DNA of 55,124 bases from Synechococcus sp. Tobar12-5m-g (GTDB taxonomy: Bacteria > Cyanobacteriota > Cyanobacteriia > PCC-6307 > Cyanobiaceae), in contig NZ_JAGQBB010000020.1 in assembly GCF_024345415.1 (NCBI RefSeq), forward strand, positions 1 through 55,124. Reading direction: 5' to 3'. A program made the position numbers and the translations under genes. Shown here piece after piece: positions 26,446 to 35,364 of the stretch. The notes under the pieces were generated by a model, which worked only from the letters and a program-made list of their open reading frames with translations, was not told the origin of the DNA and did no database searches. Position 1 is the stretch's first letter. Every line of letters begins with the position of its first letter.

Positions 26446-27681
26446 TTGGCTTTCGGCCTGCTTGCCGCTGCAGAAGGAACCCAGGCAGCGAGGTTACAGC
26501 GTCTTCGTGGATGAGGAGCTGCGCCCGTATTCCGATCAGTGGGCCTATCTGGCCTCGCTGCAGCGGCTGCCCGGGCTGCGCTGGCGGGCGTGATCCAGGG
26601 CGCCAGCGGCGGAGCCCATCCCCTTGATCTGCGCTTCATCGATGACGAGGATCTGGCGACCCCATGGCAGACACCTCCGCCGGTGACGAAGCTCAGCGGA
26701 CCGTTGGCTGCCTCGATCACCCTCACCCTGGCCGATCGTCTCTACATGGAGCGCTCGGACCTGCCGCAGCCACTGCTCAATCGCCTGATCCGCCTGGCTG
26801 CTTTTGCAAACCCTGCCTTCTACAAAGCCCAGGCGATGCGCTTGTCGGTGTGGGACAAGCCGCGGGTGATCGGCTGCGCAGAGAACTTCCCCCAGCACAT
26901 CGCCCTGCCGCGCGGCTGTCTGGAGCCGGTGCAGGCCCTGCTGCAGGAGCAGGGGATCGGCTTGGATCTGGTGGATGAGCACAAGAACGGCTCGCCCCTG
27001 GGGCTCGCGTTCGCGGGTCAGCTGCGGGACGACCAGGAGGCGGCGGTAGCGGCGATGCTGCGCCACGACATCGGCGTGCTGGAGGAGCCCCACGGCCTTC
27101 GGGAAAACAGTGGCGGCGGCGATCCTGGCTCGCCGTGGGGTGAACACCCTGGTGCTGGTGCATCGCGCCGAGGTGCTGCGTCAGTGGCAGGAGCGGCTCA
27201 AGACCTTCCTGGACGCACCATCCGACGCGATCGGTTGCATCGGTGGCGGCAAGGCAAAGCCCACCGGCCGACTCGACATCGCCGGAATGCAGTCGTTGGT
27301 ACGCCAGGGCGAGGTGAATCCACTGGTGCAGACCTATGGGCAGGTGATCGTGGATGAGTGTCACCACCTCGCCGCCGCCTCCGAGGCCATCCTGCGGCAG
27401 GTGAAGGCCCGCTAGGTGCTGAGGTTGTCGGCCACGCTGGTGCGCCGCGATGGCCTGCAGCCGATTCTCTTGATGCAGTGCGGCCCCGTCCGCCACACCG
27501 CCGAGCGCCCCGCTGGGGCGCCCCAGACCCTGGAGCTGGTGAGCCGCACCCATGAGCTCCAGGATCTGCCAAGCGATCTGCCGATTCAGGAGCTGATGCG
27601 CCGTCTGGCGGAGGATCAACGCTGCACCGAACGGATCGTGGCTGAGGCCATGGCCACCTGGCGCAAGGGCCGCAAACTGTA
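26446..27681 (+). pseudogene. broken TOTE-type conflict-system primase-helicase gene
   Basis: Joining three frames gives one protein. The first piece reads LPLQKEPRQRGYSVFVDEEL and RPYSDQWAYLASLQRL, which matches the end of the archaeo-eukaryotic primase module. A shift near 26577 leads to DLRFIDDEDLATPWQ, LLNRLIRLAAFANPAFYKAQ, PRVIGCAENFPQHIALPRGC and QLRDDQEAAVAAMLRHD. A second shift near 27093 leads through Walker A (PTAFGKTVAAAILARRG), NTLVLVHRAEVLRQWQERLK, GCIGGGKAKPTGRLDIAGMQ and the DEAH-type VIVDECHHL. A TAG at 27413-27415 replaces the expected Tyr before VLRLSATLVRRDG and LLMQCGPVRHTAE. Similarity stops at 27681, mid-helicase. The pattern matches the DEAD/DEAH helicase of TOTE counter-invader systems; the assignment is from memory of the family. 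Confidence 0.7.
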
Positions 27682-28107
27682 GAAGTGCCGCGCCTCGCGG
27701 GAATGGGCGTAGGCCAGCTCGCCGGAGTAGCTGGCGATGGCGGCGAACAGGTGCGGGTGGCGGTAGATGAAATAGGCGGGGAACAGCTTGGAAACCAAGA
27801 GCGATTTCCCCAACCTCGGTGGACAGGTGACGATCAGGCGCGAGAGCTCGCCATCGGCGATCGCCTGCAGCAGGGCGATCAGCACCCGCGCCCAGCGGTG
27901 AAAGGCGTAGCGGGGGAAGGCCAGGGCGATGAACTGCTCCAGCGAGAGCGGCCCAGCGTCAGCGTTCAGCAGGTCGGGATCGCGGTAGGCCAGCACGCCA
28001 GGATCAGCCCGGGTCTCCGGGTGGTGCGGGCCATGGAGCAGGCCGCCATCAACCGGGCGCCCAGCCCAGGTGAGGCTTGCGGGAGAGCGGGGCATCAGCA
28101 GCGTCAT
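27682..28107 (-). pseudogene. phage terminase large subunit, N-terminal fragment
   Basis: The ATG at 28107 starts a frame encoding PLSLEQFIALAFPRYAFHRW, then Walker A TCPPRLGKSLLVSKLFPAYF and HLFAAIASYSGELAYAHSREA. This is the ATPase start of a large terminase, whose family motif is a (P/R)xxGKS loop followed by ASYSxELA. After ARHFY the frame runs into the antisense of the helicase fragment, so the Walker B and nuclease domains are missing. Its stop-start overlap (ATGA) with the upstream small gene shows a former phage operon. Confidence 0.7.
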
Positions 28108-28494
28108 GGCCGCTCCGCGTAAGGCTTGGCCGGGGCGCGCAGCATCCCGGCGATCTCGGCGATCACCCGATGGGCACCGACAGCAGCGGAGAACTGCTGA
28201 GCGTCCGCAGCGCGGCGGGCGCAATCCATCAGGGCGTAGATCTGCTCGGCCTGATGGACCAGGCGGTTGTCGATCAGCTCCTCCACCATCCGCGTGCGCG
28301 CCAGGCTCATGTATGTGTCGAGGGTGAAGGCGCTGGGCGATCCAGAGCTGCAGGGTGGCGATGCGTTGCTCCACCTCGGCGTGGGTGGGCTTCTTGCCGC
28401 CATTGGCCTGATGGGGGAAACGCACGCCTTCTGAGCGCTTCTTCCGTGCAGCCGGTGCGGCCGTGGCCTCAGCGAGCATGGGTGGCTGAGGCAC
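28104..28494 (-). pseudogene. phage-type small terminase/HTH protein, frameshifted
   Basis: From the ATG at 28494 the frame reads ARKKRSEGVRFPHQANGGKK and PTHAEVEQRIATLQLWIAQ. A frameshift near 28340 then leads to AFTLDTYMSLARTRMVEELI, NRLVHQAEQIYALMDCARRA and AVGAHRVIAEIAGMLRAP. Both halves resemble the helix-turn-helix proteins found directly before terminase large subunits in cyanobacterial prophages. The stop TGA at 28104 overlaps the terminase ATG. It is inactive because of the shift. Confidence 0.55.
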
Positions 28495-28561
28495 TGCAGG
28501 CCAGCAGGGTTGCCCGTCGGCGTCCTGCTCCGGCTCAATGGAAGCGGCAAGTCCCCAAACA

Positions 28562-28672
28562 TGGTGAGATCAGGTTGACTCCAGCCTTATCTGCGCTGAA
28601 ATAGTCCAAGACGAACAATTAGCTGACCGCAACTGGCTATGCGGGCTTGTTGTCCAGAGCTCCCCTAGCATC
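28562..28672 (-). repeat. dispersed repeat, uninterrupted copy
   Basis: The reverse complement of this stretch (GACAACAAGCCCGCATAGCC, then GTTGCGGTCAGCTAATTGTT, GGACTATTTCAGCGCAG and AAGGCTGGAGTCAACC) matches the right edge of the window. There the same sequence is split: 54767-54843 and 54973-55000. The piece missing here is exactly the 129-bp miniature element. One frame encodes IVQDEQLADRNWLCGLVV, also conserved at the other copy (MVQTEQLADRDWLCGLVV), so the repeat may be the start of a lost transposase gene. Confidence 0.65.
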
Positions 28673-29041
28673 CAGGTGCAGAAGATGGGCGCATGGATTA
28701 TCTTTCATGCCCAAGAGAGCCTGCCTGCTTCTGATGTGGAGCGTTCTCTTGACACCGCTGAGGAGTGACCCGCCGGATCTTTGGAAGCTGTTGGTTGCCA
28801 GCCAGCAGAATCCATAGGAGCAAATTGAATGGGCGCACCTATGGCTGGAATTCATTGCTGCCGCCGCTCACCATGACGCCTCACCTTTCGAGGTTGAAAC
28901 GAATGGTTCATTTGGTGAAGGGAACAATCGAGGGCCGTTTTGGTTTTGATTTCGGCGCCTCCGATTCCATGCTCACTTTGAGGAATTTCGATCTCTCGCC
29001 AGACAATGTTCCATGAGTGATCGAAGGCAGAGAACCATCCC
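28673..29041. other. gap with no recognised gene
   Basis: This 369-bp stretch between the repeat and ychF has only short frames without recognisable protein sequence and is less GC-rich than its surroundings. It is probably the residual edge of the mobile region. No terminator with a T-run was seen downstream of ychF. Confidence 0.4.
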
Positions 29042-30133
29042 TCACACGTTGAACAGAAACTCCATCACGTCCCCCTCGGCCACCACGTACTCCTTGCCCT
29101 CGCTTCGCAGCCAGCCGCGGGTGCGGGCCTCGGCCAGGGAGCCGGCCTCCACCAGCTGCTGGCAACCGATCGTCTGGGCGCGGATGAAGCCCCGCTCAAA
29201 ATCGGTGTGGATCACCCCGGCCGCCTGGGGGGCGGTCATGCCGGCGGTGATCGTCCAGGCGCGGGTCTCCTTCTCGCCGGTGGTGAAGTAGGTGCGCAGG
29301 CCCAGCAGCTGGTAGGTGGCGCGGATCAGGCTGCGCAGCCCCCCTTCGCTCACCCCCAGGCCCTCCAGGTAGTCGGTCCGCTCGGCTTCGCCCAGCTCGA
29401 TCAGCTCGGCCTCCACCTGGGCGGAGATGCGCACGGTTTCGGCGCCCTCCCGGGCCGCCAGCTCCGCCACGGCCTGGCAGAAGCCATTGCCTCGGGCCAG
29501 GTCGTCTTCGCTCACGTTGGTGGCATAGATGATCGGCTTGAGCGTCAGCAGGCCCAGGGGCCTGAGCTGGGCGATCTCCTCGGCGCTGAGGCCGACGCTG
29601 CGGGCGGCACCACCGGCCTCCAGGGTGGTCTGGATGCGCTCCAGTGCCGTGTCTTCCGCCAGGGCCTCCTTGCTGGTGCGGAGCTGCTTCTTCAGCCGTT
29701 CCCGCCGCTTCTCCACCTGGCCCAGATCAGCCAGGGCCAGCTCCAGGTTGATGATCTCGGCATCCCGCACCGGGTCGACGCTGCCCGAGACATGGATCAC
29801 GTCGTCGTCCTCGAAGCAGCGCACCACGTGAACGATCGCGTCCACCTCGCGGATCGTGGCGAGGAACTTGTTGCCCAGCCCCTCCCCCTGGCTGGCCCCT
29901 TTCACCAGGCCTGCGATGTCGACGAACTCGACCCGGGTGGGGATGATCTCCTTGGAGGCAGACACATCTGCCAACACCTTCAGGCGTGGGTCGGGCACGG
30001 CCACGCTGCCCACATTGGGCTCGATCGTGCAGAAGGGGAAATTGGCGGCCTGGGCCTGGGCGCTGGCCACCAGGGCGTTGAAGAGGGTGGATTTGCCCAC
30101 GTTGGGCAAGCCCACGATTCCGGCTTTGAGCAT
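29042..30133 (-). CDS. ychF: redox-responsive ATPase YchF (Obg-like)
   Basis: This translation-associated P-loop NTPase hydrolyses ATP in preference to GTP. The 363-residue protein begins [20 protein letters not shown], then [37 protein letters not shown] and the altered base-recognition motif IYATNVSE (NxxE in place of NKxD). The TGS and ubiquitin-like C-terminus is present ([44 protein letters not shown]). The start is fixed by the family N-terminus. Confidence 0.96.
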   Translation of the reverse strand: MLKAGIVGLPNVGKSTLFNALVASAQAQAANFPFCTIEPNVGSVAVPDPRLKVLADVSASKEIIPTRVEFVDIAGLVKGASQGEGLGNKFLATIREVDAIVHVVRCFEDDDVIHVSGSVDPVRDAEIINLELALADLGQVEKRRERLKKQLRTSKEALAEDTALERIQTTLEAGGAARSVGLSAEEIAQLRPLGLLTLKPIIYATNVSEDDLARGNGFCQAVAELAAREGAETVRISAQVEAELIELGEAERTDYLEGLGVSEGGLRSLIRATYQLLGLRTYFTTGEKETRAWTITAGMTAPQAAGVIHTDFERGFIRAQTIGCQQLVEAGSLAEARTRGWLRSEGKEYVVAEGDVMEFLFNV

Positions 30134-31445
30134 GGGCCGGAATCTAGAGCGGCCCCCTCCAGCGGGCCAGCAAGCCACAGTTTTCCCCCGCACCAGGAAG
30201 ACTGGGGGCAGCGATTCCGGCGCCGCCATTCCCCCCCGCACCCTCGATCCCGCCCCACCGGCGCATCCATCCGCCCCGTCGGCCGCCCCAAAGGCTGCCC
30301 CGACGTCCGCTCCCGTGCCGCCGCGCCCGCCCGCCAAGGGCCGCCGCCCACCGCGCCGCCGCCTCTGGGCTGGCCTGGTGGCGGCGCTTGTGCTGGCCGG
30401 CGGGCTTGGTCTCTGGCAGCGGCAGCGCGCCGCCGCCCAGCGCAACCTTTCCCCGTTCACCGTCGTGGCGGCCCGGGGCACCCTGCCGGGCACCGTCACG
30501 GCATCAGGCGAACTCGAGGCGGCCCGCAGCGTCAACGTGAGCCCCAAGCGGGGCGGGGTGCTCGAAAAGCTCTATGTGGTGGAAGGGGATGCGGTGCGGC
30601 AGGGTCAGCCGATCGCCCTGATGGACAGTGGTGATCTGCGCGATCGCCAGAATGAACTGCAAGCCCAGGTGCGCCAGGCCGCAGCGGAGTACGGCCGCAG
30701 CCGATCCGAATTCGAGCGCCGCCGGGCCCTGTACCAGCAAGGGGCGATCAGCCAGGACGACTTCGCCTCGTTCGGCACCCGCCTGCTGACCAGCCAGGCC
30801 GCCCTGGATGCGGCCCGGCAACGCAGCGGCCAGCGGGACGTGGAACGAGGGGAGCTCACGATCCGGGCCCCGTTCGATGGTGTGATCACCCAGCGCTTCG
30901 CCGATCCGGGCGCCTTCGTCACCCCCACCACCTCCGCTTCCGCCAATGCCGGGGCCTCCAGTTCTTCCGTGGTGGAGATCGCCCAGGGACTGGAGGCGGT
31001 TGCCAGCGTGCCGGAGAGCGACATCGGCAGAATCAAGAAGGGCCAGGCGGCCAGCGTGCGGGTCGATGCCTTCCCCGAACGCCGCTTTGCCGCCCGGGTT
31101 CGCCAGATCGCCCCGCGGGCGGTGAAGACCAACAACGTCACCTCCTTTGAAGTGAAGCTTCAGCTGGTTGATCCCCACAACGAACTCAGGATCGGCATGA
31201 CCGCCGACATCGACTTCCAGACCGGCACCCTGCCCGCCGAAACCCTGGTGCCCACCGTGGCCGTCGTGACCCGCGGCGGCCGCCCGGGCGTCCTGCTGGT
31301 CGGCAAGGACGATCAGCCCAGCTTCCAGCCGGTGACGCTCGGCTCAAGCAGCGGCCGCAACACCCAGATCCTCAATGGCCTCAAGCAGGGCACACGCATC
31401 TTCATCGACCTGCCCCCCTGGGCCAAGAAGGGAAGCAACGACTAG
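30132..31445 (+). CDS. efflux RND/MacA-type periplasmic adaptor (membrane fusion protein)
   Basis: The protein links an inner-membrane pump to an outer-membrane channel. It has a Pro/Ala-rich basic N-terminus, one membrane helix (LWAGLVAALVLAGGLGLW), a lipoyl-like half (VTASGELEAARSVNVSPKRG, GQPIALMDSGDLRDRQNEL), a coiled-coil hairpin (residues about 175-240), the second lipoyl half (ERGELTIRAPFDGVITQRF) and beta-barrel strands (ASVPESDIGRIKKGQAASVR, PAETLVPTVAVVTRGG). No pump or TolC gene is adjacent. The ATG at 30132 overlaps the opposing ychF start by 2 bp, so a GTG at 30315 is a serious alternative. The stop TAG overlaps the wecB stop. Confidence 0.87.
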   Translation: MGRNLERPPPAGQQATVFPRTRKTGGSDSGAAIPPRTLDPAPPAHPSAPSAAPKAAPTSAPVPPRPPAKGRRPPRRRLWAGLVAALVLAGGLGLWQRQRAAAQRNLSPFTVVAARGTLPGTVTASGELEAARSVNVSPKRGGVLEKLYVVEGDAVRQGQPIALMDSGDLRDRQNELQAQVRQAAAEYGRSRSEFERRRALYQQGAISQDDFASFGTRLLTSQAALDAARQRSGQRDVERGELTIRAPFDGVITQRFADPGAFVTPTTSASANAGASSSSVVEIAQGLEAVASVPESDIGRIKKGQAASVRVDAFPERRFAARVRQIAPRAVKTNNVTSFEVKLQLVDPHNELRIGMTADIDFQTGTLPAETLVPTVAVVTRGGRPGVLLVGKDDQPSFQPVTLGSSSGRNTQILNGLKQGTRIFIDLPPWAKKGSND

Positions 31446-32575
31446 GCCGGCTCCAGGGTGCGGCTGGCCAGGAAGGCGCGGCTGGCCTCAAGGATGCGAC
31501 CGCTGGCCTGGCCGTCACCGAAGGGATTGCGGGCCTGGGCCATGGCGGCATAGGCCGCCGGATCGTCGAGCAGCAGGCTCGCTTCTCGCACGATCGCCTC
31601 CGCATCAGTGCCGATCAGCTTGGCGGTGCCGGCGCTGACCGCTTCGGGCCGTTCCGTGGTGCGGCGCAGCACCAGCACAGGCTTGCCCAGGGCGGGAGCC
31701 TCCTCCTGGAGGCCGCCGGAATCGGTGAGCAGCAGGGTGGCGCCGCGGATCGCCGCCACCAGCCGGTCGTAATCGAGGGGCTCGGTGAGGAAGGCGCGCG
31801 GATGGCTCCCCAGCAAGGCCTCCAGGGGCTCGCGCACGGTGGGGTTGCGGTGCAGGGGGAGCAGCAGGGCCGTGTCGGGATGGCGATCGAGCAGTTCAAG
31901 GAAGCCCCGCCCGATCGATTGGAGCCGCTCGCCCCAGTTCTCGCGCCGATGCACCGTGGCCAGGATCACCCGCTGCCGCTGCCAGTCGAGGCCGGGCAGC
32001 TCCAGCTGGGGGGCGGTTTCAGCCATGCGCAGCAGGGCGTCGATCACCGTGTTGCCCGTCACAAGAATCCTGCCCACCACCCCCGAGGCCTTCAGGTTGG
32101 CCTCCGACACGCTGGTGGGGGCGAAGTGGAGCTGGCCCAGCTGGGAGATCAGGCGGCGGTTGGCCTCCTCCGGGAAGGGATCCAGCAGGTTGTCGGTGCG
32201 CAGCCCCGCCTCCACGTGCCCCACCGGGATCTGTTCGTAGAACGCCGCCAAGGCCGAGGCGAAGGCCGTGGTGGTGTCGCCCTGGACCAGCACCAGGTCG
32301 GGGCGGTGCTCGCTGAACTCATGGCGCAACCCCTGCAAGGCCGCACAGGTGACATGGGTGAGGGTCTGGCGCGGCTCCATCAGGGCCAGGTCGCAGTCGG
32401 CGCTGAGGCCGAACAACTCCATGACCTGGGCCACCATCTCGCGATGCTGGCCGGTGAGCACGACCCTGGTGCGCAGGTCAGCCGCAGCCTGGAACGCCAG
32501 GATCACCGGAGCCAGCTTGATCGCTTCAGGCCGGGTGCCGAGCACGATGCTGACCAACGGTGCAGGGGCGATCAA
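31442..32575 (-). CDS. wecB: UDP-N-acetylglucosamine 2-epimerase (non-hydrolysing)
   Basis: The enzyme interconverts UDP-GlcNAc and UDP-ManNAc for surface polysaccharide or lipopolysaccharide synthesis. The 377-residue GT-B-fold protein has VLGTRPEAIKLAPVILAFQ, VLVQGDTTTAFASALAAFY, VGHVEAGLRTDNLLDPFPEE, TVHRRENWGERLQ and LTDSGGLQEEAPALGKPVLV followed by TERPEAVSAGTAKLIG. The start is TTG at 32575. No other sugar-nucleotide genes are next to it. Confidence 0.94.
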   Translation of the reverse strand: MIAPAPLVSIVLGTRPEAIKLAPVILAFQAAADLRTRVVLTGQHREMVAQVMELFGLSADCDLALMEPRQTLTHVTCAALQGLRHEFSEHRPDLVLVQGDTTTAFASALAAFYEQIPVGHVEAGLRTDNLLDPFPEEANRRLISQLGQLHFAPTSVSEANLKASGVVGRILVTGNTVIDALLRMAETAPQLELPGLDWQRQRVILATVHRRENWGERLQSIGRGFLELLDRHPDTALLLPLHRNPTVREPLEALLGSHPRAFLTEPLDYDRLVAAIRGATLLLTDSGGLQEEAPALGKPVLVLRRTTERPEAVSAGTAKLIGTDAEAIVREASLLLDDPAAYAAMAQARNPFGDGQASGRILEASRAFLASRTLEPA

Positions 32576-32694
32576 GGGGGCCAGGGCGGGGGGTCGAAAT
32601 CCTAAGGAAGCGAGCCGCGAGCACCGGAGTGGCCCATGACAGAAGCCACGATCCGGGCAAAGCTGAGTACCTTCGACTCAACGTGTTGACTCCC

Positions 32695-33870
32695 ATGCCG
32701 GAATCGGTTCTGTCTGGGACGCCGGCAGCCCCGCCCCTGCCGCCCCCCTTACCCCCTCCCCTGCCACCGCTGGCATCGGCCGGCCCAGCCTGTGCCATGG
32801 CCTCAGAACTGCCGGCCAGCCTTGAGGAGATTGCCCGGATCGCCGCCGCCCATGGGTTCTCGGATGTGCACCTGGGGGTGGGGGAGGAACCCCGCTTCCG
32901 CGCCCGGGGGGAAATGCGGTCCACGGGCTGGCCGCCCACCGACCTGGCCCAGTTCCAGGGCTGGATGCGGGAGATCCTCACCCCGGTCGAGCTGGATCAG
33001 TTCCTGCGCGAGCGCGACTTCGACGGCTCCCATGCCTTTCCGTTCGTGCGCCTGCGCATCAACCTGTTCGATGCCCTGCGCGGGCCTGGCATGGTCCTGC
33101 GTCTCATTCCCCAGGCCATTCCCAGCTTGGAGGCCCTGCAGATGCCGGAGGTGCTCAAGACCCTGACCACCTATCAGAAGGGGATGGTACTGGTGACCGG
33201 ACCGACGGGCAGCGGCAAAAGCACCACCCTGGCCGCGATGATTCAATGGATCAACACCACCCAGAGCAAGCACATCATCACCATCGAAGATCCGGTGGAG
33301 TTTGTGCACACCAGCCAGCAGTCGTTGATTCGCCAGCGGGAGGTGGGTCGCCACACGGCCCTGTTCAGAACGGCCCTCCGGGCGGCGATGCGGGAAGATC
33401 CCGATGTGATCTTGATCGGTGAGATCCGAGACAGGGAAACACTGTCCACGGTGATGGAGGCTGCCCAGACCGGCCATCTGGTGCTGGGAACCCTTCACAC
33501 CGATTCAGCGGTGAAGACAGTGGAGCGGGCGATGGGGATGTACCCACCCCAGGAGCAGGATGGGGTGCGCCTGGCAATTTCCGAATCCTTGCTGGCCGTG
33601 ATCTCCCAAGGGCTGCTGAAATCCACGGATGGCAAGATGGTTGCTTTTCATGACATTCTGATCAACAACGATGCCTGCCGAGATTATATTCAACGGGCTG
33701 AACTCGATGAGGTGGAGCAGATCATGGCCCGCAGCGCCTTCGATGGAATGCACACGATCAACCAGTCCCTGGCGGAGCTGGTGCAGAGCGGCCGGGTGGC
33801 TCCCGAGCAGGCTCTCGCCAAAAGCAACAGGCCGAACGAACTGGCCCAGATCCTGCGGGGCCGGATCTGA
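32695..33870 (+). CDS. pilT: type IV pilus retraction ATPase PilT-like protein
   Basis: This hexameric secretion-type ATPase disassembles pilin for twitching motility or DNA uptake. The 391-residue protein has a Pro-rich N-terminus, the family entry SLEEIARIAAAHGFSDVHLG, Walker A LVTGPTGSGKSTTLAAMIQW, the Asp-box ITIEDPVEFVH, Walker B EDPDVILIGEIRDRETLSTV and the His-box TGHLVLGTLHTDSAVKTVER. The C-terminal AIRNLIRE retraction motif of classical PilT is not obvious; the end reads GMHTINQSLAELVQSGRVAP. The start is the ATG at 32695. Confidence 0.9.
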   Translation: MPESVLSGTPAAPPLPPPLPPPLPPLASAGPACAMASELPASLEEIARIAAAHGFSDVHLGVGEEPRFRARGEMRSTGWPPTDLAQFQGWMREILTPVELDQFLRERDFDGSHAFPFVRLRINLFDALRGPGMVLRLIPQAIPSLEALQMPEVLKTLTTYQKGMVLVTGPTGSGKSTTLAAMIQWINTTQSKHIITIEDPVEFVHTSQQSLIRQREVGRHTALFRTALRAAMREDPDVILIGEIRDRETLSTVMEAAQTGHLVLGTLHTDSAVKTVERAMGMYPPQEQDGVRLAISESLLAVISQGLLKSTDGKMVAFHDILINNDACRDYIQRAELDEVEQIMARSAFDGMHTINQSLAELVQSGRVAPEQALAKSNRPNELAQILRGRI

Positions 33871-33912
33871 CGCCGGATCGGCGCCCCTTTCCAGTTCGGG
33901 GATGGACCTGAT

Positions 33913-34176
33913 TCAGGGATGGGTGACCAGCCGGATCAGCAGCAGCGCGGCGATGCCCATGGAAATGCCGAGCATGGCCAGGCGGCCATTCCAGATCTCG
34001 GCCTGGGGCGTGAACCCCCGTCGCCAGGCATTGAGCTCGTCGGGGCCCACCGGGTGGCTCAGCTCCGATTCGATTTCGCCATCCCCCTTCGGGTCGTTGT
34101 CTTGGGCAACATTGTGCAGGGCGGTACTGTCCTGGGCGGCATCGAGACCCTGGTCGCTGGTCTCTGCTGCAGCCAT
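33913..34176 (-). CDS. hli: high-light-inducible (HLIP) chlorophyll-binding-like protein
   Basis: The 87-residue protein has one membrane helix with the light-harvesting-like motif AEIWNGRLAMLGISMGIAAL, in which Glu, Asn and Arg bind chlorophyll and pair helices. Hlips protect photosystem assembly intermediates and chlorophyll under excess light. The N-terminal half is acidic and soluble (GDGEIESELSHPVGPDEL). The ATG at 34176 is used; an in-frame GTG lies 9 bp upstream. It converges with pilT and is followed upstream by tsaD. Confidence 0.9.
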   Translation of the reverse strand: MAAAETSDQGLDAAQDSTALHNVAQDNDPKGDGEIESELSHPVGPDELNAWRRGFTPQAEIWNGRLAMLGISMGIAALLLIRLVTHP

Positions 34177-34205
34177 CGGACCCACCCAAAAGTAATGGTT
34201 TCACC

Positions 34206-35288
34206 TTACGGGAAAGAAAAGCCCCCGGCCGGGCTGTAAAGGCGATCAGCCTCCTCCAGCGGCAGCCGGGCCGCCACCCCCAGGACCGTGGAACTGCGGG
34301 CCCCGGAAGCGAAGCGCTGGGCCGCCGCCACGCCGATCATCGCCGCGTTGTCGGTGCAGTAGGCCAGCGGGGCCAGGCGCCAGGCCAGGCCCAGTTCGCC
34401 GCAGCGGCGCTCCAGCCGCTGCCGCAGCCGGCGGTTCGCCGCCACCCCCCCCACCAGAACCACCGTGGGGAGGCCATGGTCGCGGGCACAGCGGCAGGTG
34501 CGCTCCACAAGAACCTCCGCCACAACGTGCTCGAAGCTGGCAGCCAGGTCGGCGACCGGGAGCAAGCCGGATTTCCCCTCTCTCTCCCGCTCAGCTTCCA
34601 GCTTCTGCACCAGGCGCAGCACGGCGGTCTTGAGGCCGCTGAAACTGAAGTCGTAGGGATGGAAGCCCCCCTCCGGCCGTGAAACCCGCCCCTGGGGGAG
34701 ACGGAACCGGAGTGGATCGCCAGTGGCTCCAGCCGCTTCGATCGCCGGCCCACCCGGGTAGGCCAGTCCCAGCAGGCGGGCCACCTTGTCGAAGGCTTCG
34801 CCAGCGGCGTCATCGTGGCTACGGCCGAGGCGGGTGTAGGCCCCCGGGCCATCCACCCGGATCAGCTCCGTGTGGCCGCCGCTGACCAGCAGCACCAGGC
34901 AGGGGCCGGCCGGCAGCGGCTCCCCCAGCTGCCCGGAGCAAAGATGGCCTTCCAGGTGATGCACGGCCAGGAAGGGAAGGTCATGAAGCCTCGCCAGGGT
35001 GCGGCCGGTGATCGAGCCCACCAGCAGGGCACCGACCAGGCCGGGGGCGGCGGTGGCGGCGATCGCGTCGAGATCGCGGTAGGCCAGGCCCGACCGCGCC
35101 ATCACATCGGTGATCAACAGGGGCAGGGCTTCGACATGGCGACGGGAGGCGATCTCCGGGACCACGCCCCCCCAGCGGGCATGCTCGTCCATCTGGGAAG
35201 CCACCGCACTGGCGAGCACCTGGCGATCCCGCACCACGGCCGCCGCTGACTCGTCACAACTTGTTTCGACGGCCAGAACCGTGGGCAT
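34206..35288 (-). CDS. tsaD: tRNA N6-threonylcarbamoyladenosine transferase subunit TsaD
   Basis: TsaD transfers threonylcarbamoyl onto A37 of tRNAs reading ANN codons. The 360-residue ASKHA-fold protein starts [19 protein letters not shown] and has the metal-binding His pair in [45 protein letters not shown]-type sequence ([20 protein letters not shown]), [19 protein letters not shown] and [13 protein letters not shown]. It is divergent from psaF, with 76 bp between starts. Confidence 0.96.
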   Translation of the reverse strand: MPTVLAVETSCDESAAAVVRDRQVLASAVASQMDEHARWGGVVPEIASRRHVEALPLLITDVMARSGLAYRDLDAIAATAAPGLVGALLVGSITGRTLARLHDLPFLAVHHLEGHLCSGQLGEPLPAGPCLVLLVSGGHTELIRVDGPGAYTRLGRSHDDAAGEAFDKVARLLGLAYPGGPAIEAAGATGDPLRFRLPQGRVSRPEGGFHPYDFSFSGLKTAVLRLVQKLEAEREREGKSGLLPVADLAASFEHVVAEVLVERTCRCARDHGLPTVVLVGGVAANRRLRQRLERRCGELGLAWRLAPLAYCTDNAAMIGVAAAQRFASGARSSTVLGVAARLPLEEADRLYSPAGGFSFP

Positions 35289-35326
35289 GGGCTCGGTGGA
35301 ACTCTCTTACTGTCCGCCAGTGACAT

Positions 35327-35342
35327 CCTGCCCTGCGGCAGG
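35327..35342 (+). promoter_or_regulatory. hairpin upstream of psaF
   Basis: CCTGCC at 35327-35332 pairs with GGCAGG at 35337-35342 across a CTGC loop, 22 nt before the psaF ATG, in the psaF-tsaD divergent spacer. It may lie in the psaF leader or be a binding palindrome for either gene. Its role is unknown. Confidence 0.3.
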
Positions 35343-35364
35343 TCATTCCCAGGTACCGGATACG

